64,000 nucleotides of DNA from Diphasiastrum complanatum (taxonomy: Eukaryota > Streptophyta > Lycopodiopsida > Lycopodiales > Lycopodiaceae): assembly GCA_029204225.1 (NCBI GenBank), contig CM055092.1, positions 99,006,871 to 99,070,870 of the forward strand. Direction: 5' to 3'. A program made the position numbers and the translations under genes. Numbering within the stretch: position 1 is the stretch's first letter; each line of letters starts with the position of its first letter. Of the stretch, positions 1 to 10,277 are shown in pieces. A model generated the notes under the pieces. The model did no database searches, was not told where the DNA came from, and saw only the letters and a program-made list of their open reading frames with translations.

Positions 1-182
1 ATACAGGTGCTTCGGTTGAGATTTCACTAAGGGGCTCCAGTTGAGAATGGAAGTGTGAGGGGACGGGAGGAGCGTGAGCTTGTGTTGAAGGAAATCTAGC
101 TCTGTTAGTGTGTTTGCTAACAATGAGACAGCCAACAGATTTGTGAGTGTATCAGTCAGTGGATATGGGCAATGATGTAGCC

Positions 183-187
183 ATATA
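183..187. repeat. Target site duplication of element A, left copy
   Basis: ATATA directly precedes the element. The same five bases follow its other end at 6620-6624. Joining the two flanks restores an uninterrupted host sequence. Confidence 0.95.
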
Positions 188-842
188 TGTGAAAAATACA
201 GATCCTAAGTGGATCTAAACTCCAACATCATTGGCTTGAATGCTTGCACTCCAAACTACATAAGCTAGGAATTGGCAACACATTCTATGCTACCTAGAAT
301 GCAAAGAACTTGATCAAAAAGCATTTACCACAAATGGAAACTTTCATAAACATCAAGTGCGGCCCAAAATAGCATTATACAGTCCATAATACATCAGCCT
401 ACCACTTTTGGAAAGCACCTAAGATCATACACAATAGCTTGAAGACAATACACACAACAATGCTCTCAATGGAGGAAGAAACAATGACAATGATCTATTG
501 ATCTCAATGAAGCATACAGAAGGTTTCTCCAACCTGTTCTCCACGACTTCCCTACTATTTATGGATGAGGAAGATGACTCTCTCTCCTCTCTCTAGAAGG
601 TACTTGACCCTAGATATTCTCTATATAGGAAAAATAGCTAAAAATGGCTTATATGACCAAAATACATCAAAATGGTCTCATTTTGAAGGGTATGAAGTTT
701 GACACTTCATCATACTGAAAAAATACAGTAAATAAAAACATTGTGGCCTGGTTCACACGTGCAAAACTCCAGAACCAAAACTATTTACAATTTTAGCCAA
801 TTTAGGCCTCAAACTAGCTAGGAAATGTTGACAATTTTCACA
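188..842 (-). repeat. 3' LTR of element A
   Basis: It starts TGTGAAAAATACAG and ends ATTTTCACA on the plus strand, and matches 5965-6619 with five substitutions and no length change. The gag-pol stop codon (838-840) lies inside this LTR. It should provide the polyadenylation signal for the element's transcript. Confidence 0.97.
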
Positions 843-3800
843 CTCCCTCTTCAACATTGGATGCTAGTTTCAACATAGTCTTTGAGCACATTCCAAGATT
901 AGATCTATGCATTAAATATAGGTCCTTTCCCAATGGTTTGGTGAAGATATCAGCCACACACTCCTTTGAAGAGACATGTTGAAGCTCCACCTCTTTGGCA
1001 ATGACTTGATCTCTCACAAAATGGTGAGCAATCTCAATGTGCTTGCTCCTTGCATGAAAAACAGGATTGCTTGCCAAGCTTTGGGCTGAAAGGTTATCAC
1101 AAAGTATGATTGGAGTCTTCTCTGGTTCCAGCAAGTGAAGATCCAATAACATCCTCTTGATCCAAAGAATCTCCTTGGTGCATGTTGTTAATGCCTTGTA
1201 CTCGGCTTCGGTGGAAGATAGAGAGATAGTTGGTTGCTTCTTTGATAGCCATGAGACCACTCCATCTCCAAGATAGATTGCAAAGGCACTTGTTGACTTC
1301 CTATCCATTTGATCACCTGCAAAATCTGAATCTGAAAATCCACAAAGGTTAGGTGTAGTACCTCCATACAAGATGCCAAAATCTCTAGATCCCGAGATGT
1401 ATCTAAGTACTCTCTTTCCTAGCTTCCAATGAGCCTCACTAGGATCTTGCATAAATTGACTTAGTTTACCAACCACAAAGCTTAGATCAGGTCTTGTGAT
1501 GGTTAACCATATAAGAGATCCTATTAGCTTTCTATAGAGAGTAATGTCCTTGAAGGATCTTTCATTACTTCTTGTAGTTAGCTTTACATTTGATTCCATA
1601 GGAGTAGAAACAACGTTACAATCTTCCATATGAAACCTTTTTAGAATAGAGTTAACATACTTTTCTTGACATATGAATGTAGATTTAGAAGTTCTAATAA
1701 TCTCTATTCCTAAGATATAATGAAGTTTACCAAGATCTTGAATTTCAAACTCTCTTTTGAGTGCCATCTTGATTTCATCTATATCTAGATTGTTACCACC
1801 ACTTAAGATAATGTCATCAACATAGATCAAAAGTAAAGTGATATCATTTTCATTCAATCTAAAGTAGAGAGAATGATCATACTCACTCATAACAAAGTTT
1901 TGAGAAAGTAAGAAGGAATTGAGCTTAGCATACCAACTCCTTGGTGCTTGCTTTAGCCCATACAAACTCTTTTGGAGATAGCACACATGATTAGGCTCAT
2001 CATGTGAAACATAGCCCTCGGGTTGCTCCATGTAAATATCTTCTTCAAGATCACCATTCAAGAAGGCATTAGTAACATCCATTTGCCACATATCCCAATC
2101 ATAAAGAGTTGCAAGAGAGATTAGGATTCGAATAGTTACCATCTTTTCCACGGGTGCAAAGGTCTCATCATAGTCAATACCATATTCTTGAGCATACCCC
2201 TTTGCCACCAACCTTGCCTTGTACTTGTTGATTGATCCATCTTGATTTGTCTTGATCTTGAAGATCCACTTACAACCAATTGCCTTCTTGTCCTTTGGAA
2301 GCTTTACCAACCTCCATGTGTTGCTTTTGATGAGTGCTTGATGCTCATGATCCATGGCTTGGATCCATTCCTTCTTTTGAATTGCTTCACCTACACAAGT
2401 TGGTTCATCAAAAGAGGTAAGAAAAGCAAAGTTAGAGTTGTCCACCACTTGCTTTCCTTTTTCATCATAGGTTAGCCTTGATGGCTTAGCCCTTTGCCTT
2501 TGAGTCTTCCTTGAAGTTTGCTTTGGAGTGGCATCTCCATCTTCATCCAAGACATCTTGCACATCATGATGATTAGTAGGCACATCAACATCAACATCAA
2601 CAACATTGGAAACATTCTCTTCATGAAAGATGACATCCCTACTTATGACAACTTTCTTTGTAGAAGGAATGTACACTTTGTAAGCCTTGCTTACTTCACT
2701 ATAGCCAACAAACACACCCTTCTTTGATGAAGGATCTTCTTTAGTTCTATCATCAAGTGTGATATTGACAAAACATGTACATCCAAAGATGCTACAATGC
2801 TTGACACTCGGCCTTCTACCATAAAGAACCTCATGAGGAGTTTTACCATCCAAGGAAGCACTTGTCCATCTATTACATAGATAGTTAGCACATGCTAAAG
2901 CTTCCCCCCAAAAAGACTTAGCAAGATTAGCATGTAGTCTCATTGCCTTGGCACATTCACAAAGGGTTCTATTCTTCCTCTCGGCCACTCCATTCTGTTG
3001 TGGAGTCCTAGGACTAGACATCTCCCTCTTAATCCCATGTGCTATACAAAAGTCTTTGAACCTATTTGAGGTGTATTCCCCTCCATTATCAGATCTTAAG
3101 CATTTGATCTTTGTATTGAATTGGTTTTCCATTTCATTCTTGAACTTGACAAATGCAGCAAACACTTCATCCTTACTTTTAAGAAGATAGATCCAAGTAT
3201 ACCTACTAAAGTCATCAATGAAAGTTGCATACATCTTTGCCCCACCATTGCTAGTTGTACTAGAAGAATGAATATCAGAATGCACAAGTTGAAAAGCTTC
3301 TTTAGATCTAGAAGTAGATCTAGAATAAGCAAGTCTATGAGATTTGGACAAGGCACAATGTTCACAAACACTATTGTTTGCAACAAGACTTTTAGGGAGA
3401 CCAAGAACAAGCTCTTTCTTTGCCATTACCTCCAAAGATTTGAAGTTGGGATGGCCCAACCTCTTGTGCCAAACTTCTTGGTTTGTCAATTGCTCCCTAG
3501 CCATACATCCTTCATGATTAGGGATCACACATGCATCAAGCTTGAAAAGTTTACCATGCCTCCTACCTTGAGCAATCAAGGATCCACATTTACTTATCAA
3601 ACATGCATCTCCAATGAACTCCACATCAAGTCCTTTGCCAATCATTTGACTTACACTAAGCAAATTCTTAGTGATTGAAGGAATGTACAAAACATTTTCA
3701 AGATTTGCTTTCCTATTTGTTGAAAGGGAAATAGGAATAGTGCCTATGCCTTTGATGTCACATTGACCATCATTTGCAGTGTAGATGATGTTACCTTCTC

Positions 3801-4587
3801 CCTCATAAGACAATAAGGATGTAAAGTATTCCTTATGTCTTGTCATGTGAGATGAGGCTCCACTATCAATCCACCAAGGATCATTATCATCTATGTTGGC
3901 TAACAAACTTGAAGTCATAACAAGTGATTCACATGTGTTATGTTCTTCCTCATCTATTGTAAGATTTCCTTGCCTCTCTCCTTGCTCTCTTTTCTTCTTA
4001 TAACATTCATTTGCAAAATGACCTTTTATCCCACAATAAAAGCACTTGAACTTTGACTTATTGTTCTTAGTAGAAGAGGAAGAGGAATAGTGATCATCAT
4101 GATCAAAGTTACCACCTTTGGACCATTTCCCTTTGCCTTTACCTTTGCCCTTGAATTTGCCTTTTGTGAAGAAAGCCTCTTCACCTCCACCTTGCAAGGA
4201 TGCACCATCAAGCTTTGATTGCAACCTATGTTCTTCAGCCAATAAGATTTCTTGCAAGTCAACCACACTTGGCAAGACTCTTTGAATGGCAAAACTTTGC
4301 ACAAGGTTAGCATGTTCATTTAGCAAACCATTCAACATAACTTGGACTATTTCACCATCTTTTATGTTCTCATCAATGCATGCTAAATCATCACTTAGGG
4401 ACTTAACTCTCAAGATAAATGCATGAGCACTTTCACCCTCTCTTTGCCTACTAGAAAATATTTGTCTCCTTAGGGTCAATACCCTAGATGTGGACTTTGA
4501 TTCAAAGAGCTTCTTTAAGGCATTCCATGCCTCACTTGCACTTTGACACTTTCCAACTTCCTTGAGAAGTTCATTTGTAACATTCAT
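838..4587 (-). CDS. Copia Gag-Pol polyprotein of element A (N-terminus displaced by a frameshift)
   Basis: A single frame of 1249 residues encodes the capsid and replication enzymes of a Copia element. In order: a gag domain (about 1-130), a CCHC zinc knuckle with C182, C185, H190 and C195, an aspartic protease with DSGA at 241, an integrase zinc region (H374, H379, C408, C411), an integrase core with D438, D500 and E536 (35 residues between the last two), reverse transcriptase with YVDD at 922-925, and RNase H with D1086/D1088, E1129 and D1164. All catalytic residues are present and there are no internal stops. The Met used here is internal. The true start lies 68 codons upstream at 4792 but is cut off by a 1-bp insertion, so Gag as written lacks its first part. 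The acidic-basic stretch near 130-180 is rich in Lys-Gly repeats. The stop lies in the 3' LTR. Confidence 0.95.
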   Translation of the reverse strand: MNVTNELLKEVGKCQSASEAWNALKKLFESKSTSRVLTLRRQIFSSRQREGESAHAFILRVKSLSDDLACIDENIKDGEIVQVMLNGLLNEHANLVQSFAIQRVLPSVVDLQEILLAEEHRLQSKLDGASLQGGGEEAFFTKGKFKGKGKGKGKWSKGGNFDHDDHYSSSSSTKNNKSKFKCFYCGIKGHFANECYKKKREQGERQGNLTIDEEEHNTCESLVMTSSLLANIDDNDPWWIDSGASSHMTRHKEYFTSLLSYEGEGNIIYTANDGQCDIKGIGTIPISLSTNRKANLENVLYIPSITKNLLSVSQMIGKGLDVEFIGDACLISKCGSLIAQGRRHGKLFKLDACVIPNHEGCMAREQLTNQEVWHKRLGHPNFKSLEVMAKKELVLGLPKSLVANNSVCEHCALSKSHRLAYSRSTSRSKEAFQLVHSDIHSSSTTSNGGAKMYATFIDDFSRYTWIYLLKSKDEVFAAFVKFKNEMENQFNTKIKCLRSDNGGEYTSNRFKDFCIAHGIKREMSSPRTPQQNGVAERKNRTLCECAKAMRLHANLAKSFWGEALACANYLCNRWTSASLDGKTPHEVLYGRRPSVKHCSIFGCTCFVNITLDDRTKEDPSSKKGVFVGYSEVSKAYKVYIPSTKKVVISRDVIFHEENVSNVVDVDVDVPTNHHDVQDVLDEDGDATPKQTSRKTQRQRAKPSRLTYDEKGKQVVDNSNFAFLTSFDEPTCVGEAIQKKEWIQAMDHEHQALIKSNTWRLVKLPKDKKAIGCKWIFKIKTNQDGSINKYKARLVAKGYAQEYGIDYDETFAPVEKMVTIRILISLATLYDWDMWQMDVTNAFLNGDLEEDIYMEQPEGYVSHDEPNHVCYLQKSLYGLKQAPRSWYAKLNSFLLSQNFVMSEYDHSLYFRLNENDITLLLIYVDDIILSGGNNLDIDEIKMALKREFEIQDLGKLHYILGIEIIRTSKSTFICQEKYVNSILKRFHMEDCNVVSTPMESNVKLTTRSNERSFKDITLYRKLIGSLIWLTITRPDLSFVVGKLSQFMQDPSEAHWKLGKRVLRYISGSRDFGILYGGTTPNLCGFSDSDFAGDQMDRKSTSAFAIYLGDGVVSWLSKKQPTISLSSTEAEYKALTTCTKEILWIKRMLLDLHLLEPEKTPIILCDNLSAQSLASNPVFHARSKHIEIAHHFVRDQVIAKEVELQHVSSKECVADIFTKPLGKDLYLMHRSNLGMCSKTMLKLASNVEEGV
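843..852 (-). other. Polypurine tract of element A
   Basis: On the minus strand this reads GAAGAGGGAG and lies immediately upstream of the 3' LTR. This is the expected position for the plus-strand DNA primer. It overlaps the end of the pol frame, which is common in compact Copia elements. Confidence 0.85.
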
Positions 4588-4792
4588 TTTAATGATATGA
4601 AGAGCCCTTTTGGCCTTCTTATCAAACCTTTGTTGCTCTTGAAGTGTGAGATGTCTCTCTTCAATTTTCTACAACTATGTCCATGAGTTCATTCAACTCA
4701 AGTAAGGACTCCATCCTCACTTTCCAAGTAGAGTAGTTTGATGAACTCAACCTTTCACTAGACTCTAGCATGATCCCACCATTGGAAGCCAT
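4588..4792 (-). pseudogene. Frameshifted first 68 codons of Gag, element A
   Basis: The ATG at 4790-4792 begins the same peptide that opens Gag in copy A2 (62449). About 40 codons in, this copy carries one extra A in a run of A, which brings a TGA into frame four codons later. In A2 the equivalent stretch is open. Downstream of the shift the sequence returns to the long gag-pol frame. Translation from this ATG would therefore give only a short peptide. Read-through would need frameshifting, for which I see no signal. Confidence 0.88.
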
Positions 4793-5949
4793 GATTCTAA
4801 TGTTTCTTCAACTTTTAGGTTCTGTCCTAAAGCACTTAGCACTCACTTTTCTCTCAACAAATGATAGATAAAGAGATCTATGAAGATTTAGGACCCTAAA
4901 ACACTTCTATCTTGAACCTAGATGGTTTCCAAGCATAGAAAGGAAGATTGAAACACATGCAACACTTTGCACACACTAAGAATGGATTACAAAATCAAAC
5001 CAACCTGAACACACTCTTGCTTAAGCTCTCAAACTTTCCAGCAAGTGACCAAATCAAGTTATGGTGTGAAGAGTTACTTGCATTCTTAGAAAATACCCAA
5101 AACTAGGATGCCAAGATTACCTAGTAATGAACAAACTTGATCAACATATGATCAACACACTAAGATATTGATTCAACCTGTAAAACCACATGTAAACCAC
5201 ACTTCTAAAAGTTTATAAACTCCAGCAAGTGATAAATACAAGATTTAGAGGTGAATGAATGAGCACACTTAGTGAATCACAAGACTAGCTTCACTATCTT
5301 GTCAAATCTTGGTGTTTAGATGTAGATCTAAGATCACTTCACATGAGAATGTTCCTCAACCTGTTAAGAACCTGAAAACACACTTGCATAATGGTTAACA
5401 CCTTCCAGCAAATGCTCCAATCAAATTACATAAGGAGAGTTACTTACATGCTCAACAAAGTACACCAAAATTTATGCCAAAATTGATGACAATCTTTACA
5501 ATATGCTCTTCACAATGGAGCTTACAATATGTTCACCCAAAAAAGGGGATCTTTCATCCAAATGGGAGCTTTGCTCAGCATTTAGAAGAATTACAACTCA
5601 CTCAAAAGAGCATTTGTCATCCACTTAAGGAGAAGTTTCATCCACTTAAGGAGAGTGTTCATCCAAGAATGGAGATTGTCAACAATAGGATTGAAAAGAA
5701 CATTGTTAGTATTGAATATGCACAAGCCTCACAATCACAAATGATTAGGTGTTATGATCTGATCCAAAATAGTTTCTTTTCAGCCTCTTATCTTCAATAG
5801 ACCTGAAATATGCTTTTGATCCACAAGTTCAACTCACAAAACAAAGGTTAGTAAGATTTGATCAACAAAGCAATGCAAAATCATGCTAGAACTTGATCAA
5901 ACATCCAAATATCACCAAAAATGGAATACTTACTATAAATAGAAGCCAA
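4793..5949 (-). other. Leader of element A, with degenerate tandem repeats
   Basis: This 1.15-kb stretch lies between the primer site and gag and has no gag-like coding. Motif CAACCTG recurs at 5001, 5174 and 5357, and CCAGCAA(G/A)TG at 5038, 5222 and 5405, giving about three diverged units of roughly 183 bp. A plus-strand frame of 108 codons (5474-5800) contains a short repeated CCACTTAAGGAGA motif. It is antisense to the element and I do not regard it as a gene. The leader is matched in A2. Confidence 0.75.
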
Positions 5950-5964
5950 CCAGCTCTGATACCA
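5950..5964 (-). other. Primer binding site (initiator tRNA-Met) of element A
   Basis: On the minus strand the bases after the 5' LTR read TGGTATCAGAGCTGG, the standard plant iMet primer site, with no spacer. This fixes the element's orientation. Confidence 0.95.
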
Positions 5965-6619
5965 TGTGAAAAATACAGATCCTAAGTGGATCTAAACTCC
6001 AAGATCATTGGCTTGAATGCTTGCACTCCAAACTACATAAGCTAGGAATTGGCAACACATTCTATGCTACCTAGAATGCAAAGAACTTGATCAAAAAGCA
6101 TTTACCACAAATGGAAACTTCCATAAACATCAAGTGCGGCCCAAAATAGCATTATACAGTCCATAATACATCAGCCTACCACTTTTGGAAAGCACCTAAG
6201 ATCATACACAATAGCTTGAAGACAATACACACAACAATGCTCTCAATGGAGGAAGAAACAATGACAATGATCTATTGATCTCAATGAAGCATACAAAAGG
6301 TTTCTCCAACCTGTTCTCCACGACTTCCCTACTATTTATGGATGAGGAAGATGACTCTCTCTCCTCTCTCTAGAAGGTACTTGACCCTAGATATTCCCTA
6401 TATAGGAAAAATAGCTAAAAATGGCTTATATGACCAAAATACATCAAAATGGTCTCATTTTGAAGGGTATGAAGTTTGACACTTCATCATACTGAAAAAA
6501 TACAGTAAATAAAAACATTGTGGCCTGGTTCACACGTGCGAAACTCCAGAACCAAAACTATTTACAATTTTAGCCAATTTAGGCCTCAAACTAGCTAGGA
6601 AATGTTGACAATTTTCACA
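5965..6619 (-). promoter_or_regulatory. 5' LTR of element A
   Basis: This LTR starts TGTGAAAATTGTC on the minus strand. A TATA-like CCTATATAGGG lies near 6398-6406, about 215 bp into the LTR, and is the likely core promoter for the genomic transcript. CT-rich tracts flank it. Confidence 0.92.
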
Positions 6620-6761
6620 ATATATGTGGCTCTGTCTAGTTTGTAGAAACTCAGATGTGGCGAGAGATTGGGTGTTTGTTTACATGGATCTGAACGTGGA
6701 CAATGTTGCAGTCCTTCGGGATGTAGAATGCATTGGAGTTCAAGTGGCAACGGTGTCAAAT

Positions 6762-7380
6762 GTTGACAGATCTCCTACTCCAGAGGATTTGTTGGTTATT
6801 AGTTTGCTTTTTCTTCAGAACTATTTCTTGTCTGTTACCAGGCTCGTTTGGGCATTACTTGGCTATTTTCTTATTTGTTACAATGCCCAGGCCAGGCAGA
6901 AACTAACTGAATATCTTTGTAGTATAATGTCCTGCCTGTCAGAGTACAACTCAAGGTCATTCTCTGTTGAAAACCCTCACATTCAAACAGAGATGCAAGC
7001 CATGAGCATTCATTTATAGATCGGCATGTAGCCCAAATCAACATTCAATTGATTCTACAGCTACCTACTCTAAAAATGAACTGAATCAGATCCTACACTT
7101 TACTAAAACTGAGCTACACTTGCATTAATCCACAAAGCTAAAACAAGAACTAATCTACAGCATTTTAGAAGTCCAAGAATCAAGAAACCAACCAGTGTTT
7201 TGATTCTTGGACATTCCAAGAACATCAAAAACTAGAATGTTGAAGGATATGCAAGATTTATACCACATTTCTAGCCTATTTAGTTTACTTGAATGCTGGT
7301 TCCCACATTAATCCACAAACAAGAAAAAAAAACTAATCCACTCTAGGAAAGCAACAAATCTAAATGCTTTTGTTGCATGT
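6762..7380. repeat. Non-coding repeat unit, left arm end
   Basis: About 620 bp that matches 53010-53615 in inverted orientation. It contains a 12-bp perfect hairpin, TCCAAGAATCAA (7172-7183) with TTGATTCTTGGA (7200-7211), also present at 53166-53205. A plus-strand frame (6624-7019) has partly conserved peptide in the other copy, but shows no known domain. In both arms it lies between Copia integrase and the pol linker, so it may be a small element inserted there or an LTR piece. Confidence 0.6.
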
Positions 7381-7439
7381 GAATGATTTTGTGAATGAAT
7401 TTTTGGATTCATTATTTCAAGTTTAATTTTATTTCATTT

Positions 7440-8850
7440 AAGTTTTTTCGAGACTTGTTTTATGTAAAAGTGAAGTTAGTAAATTCAAGATCCTAAAGAT
7501 TGTAAGTAACCCTCCCTTGAGGTTCACAAGTAGTGATCTGACTGAAAGCGAAACATCCAAACACTCTGATATGGTTGAGTAATGGCTTCGATCTTGTCCA
7601 CACCTAATAAAGTGTCTTGCCATTCAAGGCCTCTGAAATGGATCAATTTTGCAGGTAGGCTGTTGTAGTAACAGCTTCTGCCCAGAACTTCTTTGGAAGA
7701 GATGCATAGGCCAGCATGCTCCTTGCACTTTCAATGAGTGACTGAGTCTTCCATTTAGCTACACCATTTAACTAAGGTGAGCTTGTTGTAAAATGTTGTT
7801 GTATTCCGGTTGCCTTGTAGAAGCCTTCGAGTTTGTTGGAGATAAATACTCCCTCTACATCTGAGTGTAGAAGCTTTGATTCTTCTCTGGGTCGATTTTT
7901 TTGATGATGCCTTGAACTGCATGAAGAACTTGAGATTATTGGATTTGTTCTTCAAGAAATATGTTACAGTCCTTTGAGAGAAGTCATCAATAATAGTCAA
8001 CAAATAGACAGCTCCTCTTGTGGAACTAGTCTACATAGGACCACAAATGGCCATGTGTACAAGATCTAGCAAATTTTTAAAAATACATTCTAGATCTGAA
8101 ATGATTGAACTTCTAACATGCTTGCTGGAAATACAGCTTTTACATGGAGTATCGGATTTGCTAATGAAGGGTGAATTTTGTACTAAGTTTTGTTTTAACA
8201 TTTGTTGATTACAACTAGAATTTGAATGGCCTAATCTATGACATATCATTTGAATCAGAAGTAGTAGTAAAAAGAGCTTGACTACTTGTACAATAGGAGT
8301 GACTGAGTTTGTGCAAATTGCCACATCTTCTACTAAAAGCAAAAATTTTTCTAGATTCATCAAGAATAGTGCAGTCTTGTCTATCGAATTTGACCCTCTG
8401 ACCTGAATCTGTAATTTTGCTCACTGAGAGCAAGTTTTTGGTCAGATTTGGAATGTGAAGAACATTGGACAAAAACATTACATCACCTTTATGGAATTTG
8501 ATTCTGACTATTCCTTCACCCGCAGTGGAATGAGTTGAGTTGTCTCCAAGTTGCACAACTCTAGAACGGGTGTATGACTTGTAGTCATGGAACCAGTCTT
8601 GATCGTGAGTCATGTGTTGTGTTGCACCTGAGTCCAAATACCAGGAATCGATATCATGTTGTTCTTCGACTTTGGTAAAAAATGTAGCTTCATCTTTCTC
8701 TTCATGCTAGATCGAGTAACTGGTTGAGGCAGCATTTGCTTGTTGTTGGGACTGCATCTTCTTTTCATTGTTGTACTTGAGTATTCTGCAATTCTTGATG
8801 AGATGGCCAATCCTCTTACAATATTTGTAGAACAGGTTCTGCTCTGGCTG
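7440..8850 (-). pseudogene. Copia zinc knuckle, protease and integrase remnant (left arm)
   Basis: Read from 8850 down, this has a degenerate zinc knuckle near 8800, a protease with WYLDSGATQHMT at about 8630, the LLSVSKIT motif typical of the protease/integrase join, then integrase pieces in different frames: IDDFSQRT near 7990 and a VFGCFAFS-like stretch near 7560. Several stops and frameshifts break it. The best open part (8236-8637) covers the protease and downstream linker. It is a relative of plant Tnt1-like elements by motif, not the same family as element A. The right arm carries the same segment at 46920-48180. Confidence 0.88.
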
Positions 8851-8941
8851 GAATGATGAAGAAGAATTCAAATTTCACTCGAGCTAGTATTTGACCCTAA
8901 GTTAAAATTCAACCTAGACTACAAGGATGTTTCACTTAATC

Positions 8942-9400
8942 TCAAGAGAAGTTTACAAATTGCCTCAAAACATGATTTTTCACACTATGAGTAACAAACT
9001 CATTCTTGCTCTTACTAGATCCAAGAGCATACATTTGATGAGACAACCACTTGCTTTCAAAATGATTTGGAAACATATCTAAGCCATCAATGACAAGAAA
9101 TATTTCCATATAATAGGCATCATACAAAACTAGTATTGCCTTACTTGAACTTTGAGATGTAGAAATCTCAATAAACCAAGATGGTATATCAAATAATGGA
9201 AGAGAAGCATAAGTGAGAATGTTGGAGTAGATACCACCTGAAACTTGCCCCTCTTTGCCATGAAAAGTGAGCCACATAGACTCGGCCTCGACTCTTGAAT
9301 ATCTCCATAAAACCATGTGTTGAAAAGCCTCCTCCTCAAGCCTTGGCAAATCTCCACCATACACTTGGATTTTTGGTAGATTTGAAAATCCTACCATCAT
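8942..9400 (-). CDS. Unidentified ORF between Copia gag and protease (left copy)
   Basis: An open frame of 152 codons that I do not recognise. It begins MMVGFSNLPKIQVYGGD and includes LWRYSRVEAESMWLTFHGKEG, the stretch FDIPSWFIEIS, and YYMEIFLVIDGLDMFPNHFE. The same frame continues upstream to about 9580 across a single TAG, which is present in both copies. The peptide is well conserved with the right arm (46378-46867), though that copy has a frameshift. It lies between a gag fragment and a protease fragment of different Copia families, so it may be a captured host-gene piece or an unfamiliar retroelement domain. No transmembrane stretch or signal peptide is evident. Confidence 0.4.
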   Translation of the reverse strand: MMVGFSNLPKIQVYGGDLPRLEEEAFQHMVLWRYSRVEAESMWLTFHGKEGQVSGGIYSNILTYASLPLFDIPSWFIEISTSQSSSKAILVLYDAYYMEIFLVIDGLDMFPNHFESKWLSHQMYALGSSKSKNEFVTHSVKNHVLRQFVNFS

Positions 9401-9557
9401 CCTCTAGATTGAGATTAGATCCTCCTTATTCCTTACTTTCAAATGAATGTTGACAAAGCATATGGCTCTAAAGATCCCCAACGTATCAACTATTGCAATC
9501 TTCATATCAAGCACCGTTGATAGGAGATACCTCCAATTGAAGTCTTTAACTAATAAG

Positions 9558-10277
9558 TCACATGAAATAATAAATCTCCATGTGTTTTTGCCAAAGCACC
9601 ATCTTCATGAGCCTCACCATCTTGGAACATAGGTTGAGGTAGATTACTTGCCTTCTCCTCCTTGAGATGATCCAAGCTCCTCTTGGCCACACGTCCACAA
9701 GGATTAACATCAATCTTGAAATATTACCACATCTAGTCTCACTTGCTACCACATCACCATCCCTCTTAAACTCTTTCTTCTTGAAACAATTAGAAGCAAA
9801 ATACCCATTCTTACCACAGAAGTAGCACTTCTTGTTGGATTTGCAACTTTTTTGTGATGACTCCTCATCACTCTCCTCCTTTGATTTGTCCTTCTTGAAA
9901 TGTTGATGTTGCTCTTCGACCCTTCCTCTTGGCTTGTCCTTCTTGAAGTAAGCTTTCACCTCCCCATCATCCTTCAATGTGTTCTTTTCATAGATGGATT
10001 TCAATGTGTCCCAAGCCTCCTTGGATGAGGTGCATGAGCCAATCTCCCACAACACTTCATTGGAAACATTCATCTTTATGATATGTAGGGACATCCTAGC
10101 CCTTTTCTTGTATTTTTGGACCTCTTAGAGCTCTTGAGACTCCTCCTCAAGTCCTAGCACAATCTCCATCACATCTTGGGGCACCAAAATGGAGTCCATC
10201 CTCACCTTCCAAATGTCATAATTGGAGGTGTTCAATCTCTCACTTGACATTAATAGGAAGGAACCTATGGAAGCCAT
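9558..10277 (-). pseudogene. Copia gag remnant (left arm)
   Basis: The ATG at 10277 starts a gag N-terminus, MASIGSFLLMSSERLNTSNY, followed by the WKVRMDSIL motif typical of plant Copia gag. A stop near 10125 breaks the frame. It resumes at 10094 with HIIKMNVSNEVL, the SSKEAWDTL motif and a CCHC knuckle, CYFCGKNGYFASNC, near 9820. In the left copy about 80 codons between the gag core and the basic region appear missing compared with element A. The downstream part to 9558 is poorly conserved. The primer site and LTR lie upstream at 10890-10902. Confidence 0.85.

Larger units (their letters stand above)
188..6619 (-). mobile_element. Copia LTR retrotransposon A, full length, nearly intact
   Basis: This is a complete Copia element read on the minus strand. 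It has two 655-bp LTRs (188-842 and 5965-6619) that begin TG and end CA, an initiator-Met primer site beside the right LTR, a polypurine tract beside the left LTR, and one gag-pol reading frame between them. Both ends are flanked by ATATA (183-187 and 6620-6624), a 5-bp target duplication. The LTRs differ at five positions by direct comparison, so the insertion is recent. The same family recurs at 60621 on the other strand. The domain order gag, protease, integrase, RT, RNase H defines Copia. The target was the linker region of an older Copia pol. Confidence 0.97.

Noticed and set aside
3121-3678. 185-codon plus-strand frame within element A
   Set aside because: It is antisense to the intact integrase and protease region. 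Codon bias of the real frame explains it.
5474-5800. 108-codon frame on the plus strand, also present in A2 (61441-61767)
   Set aside because: It is antisense to the element's leader, overlaps diverged tandem repeats, has no known domain, and its conservation follows from the two copies being recent duplicates.
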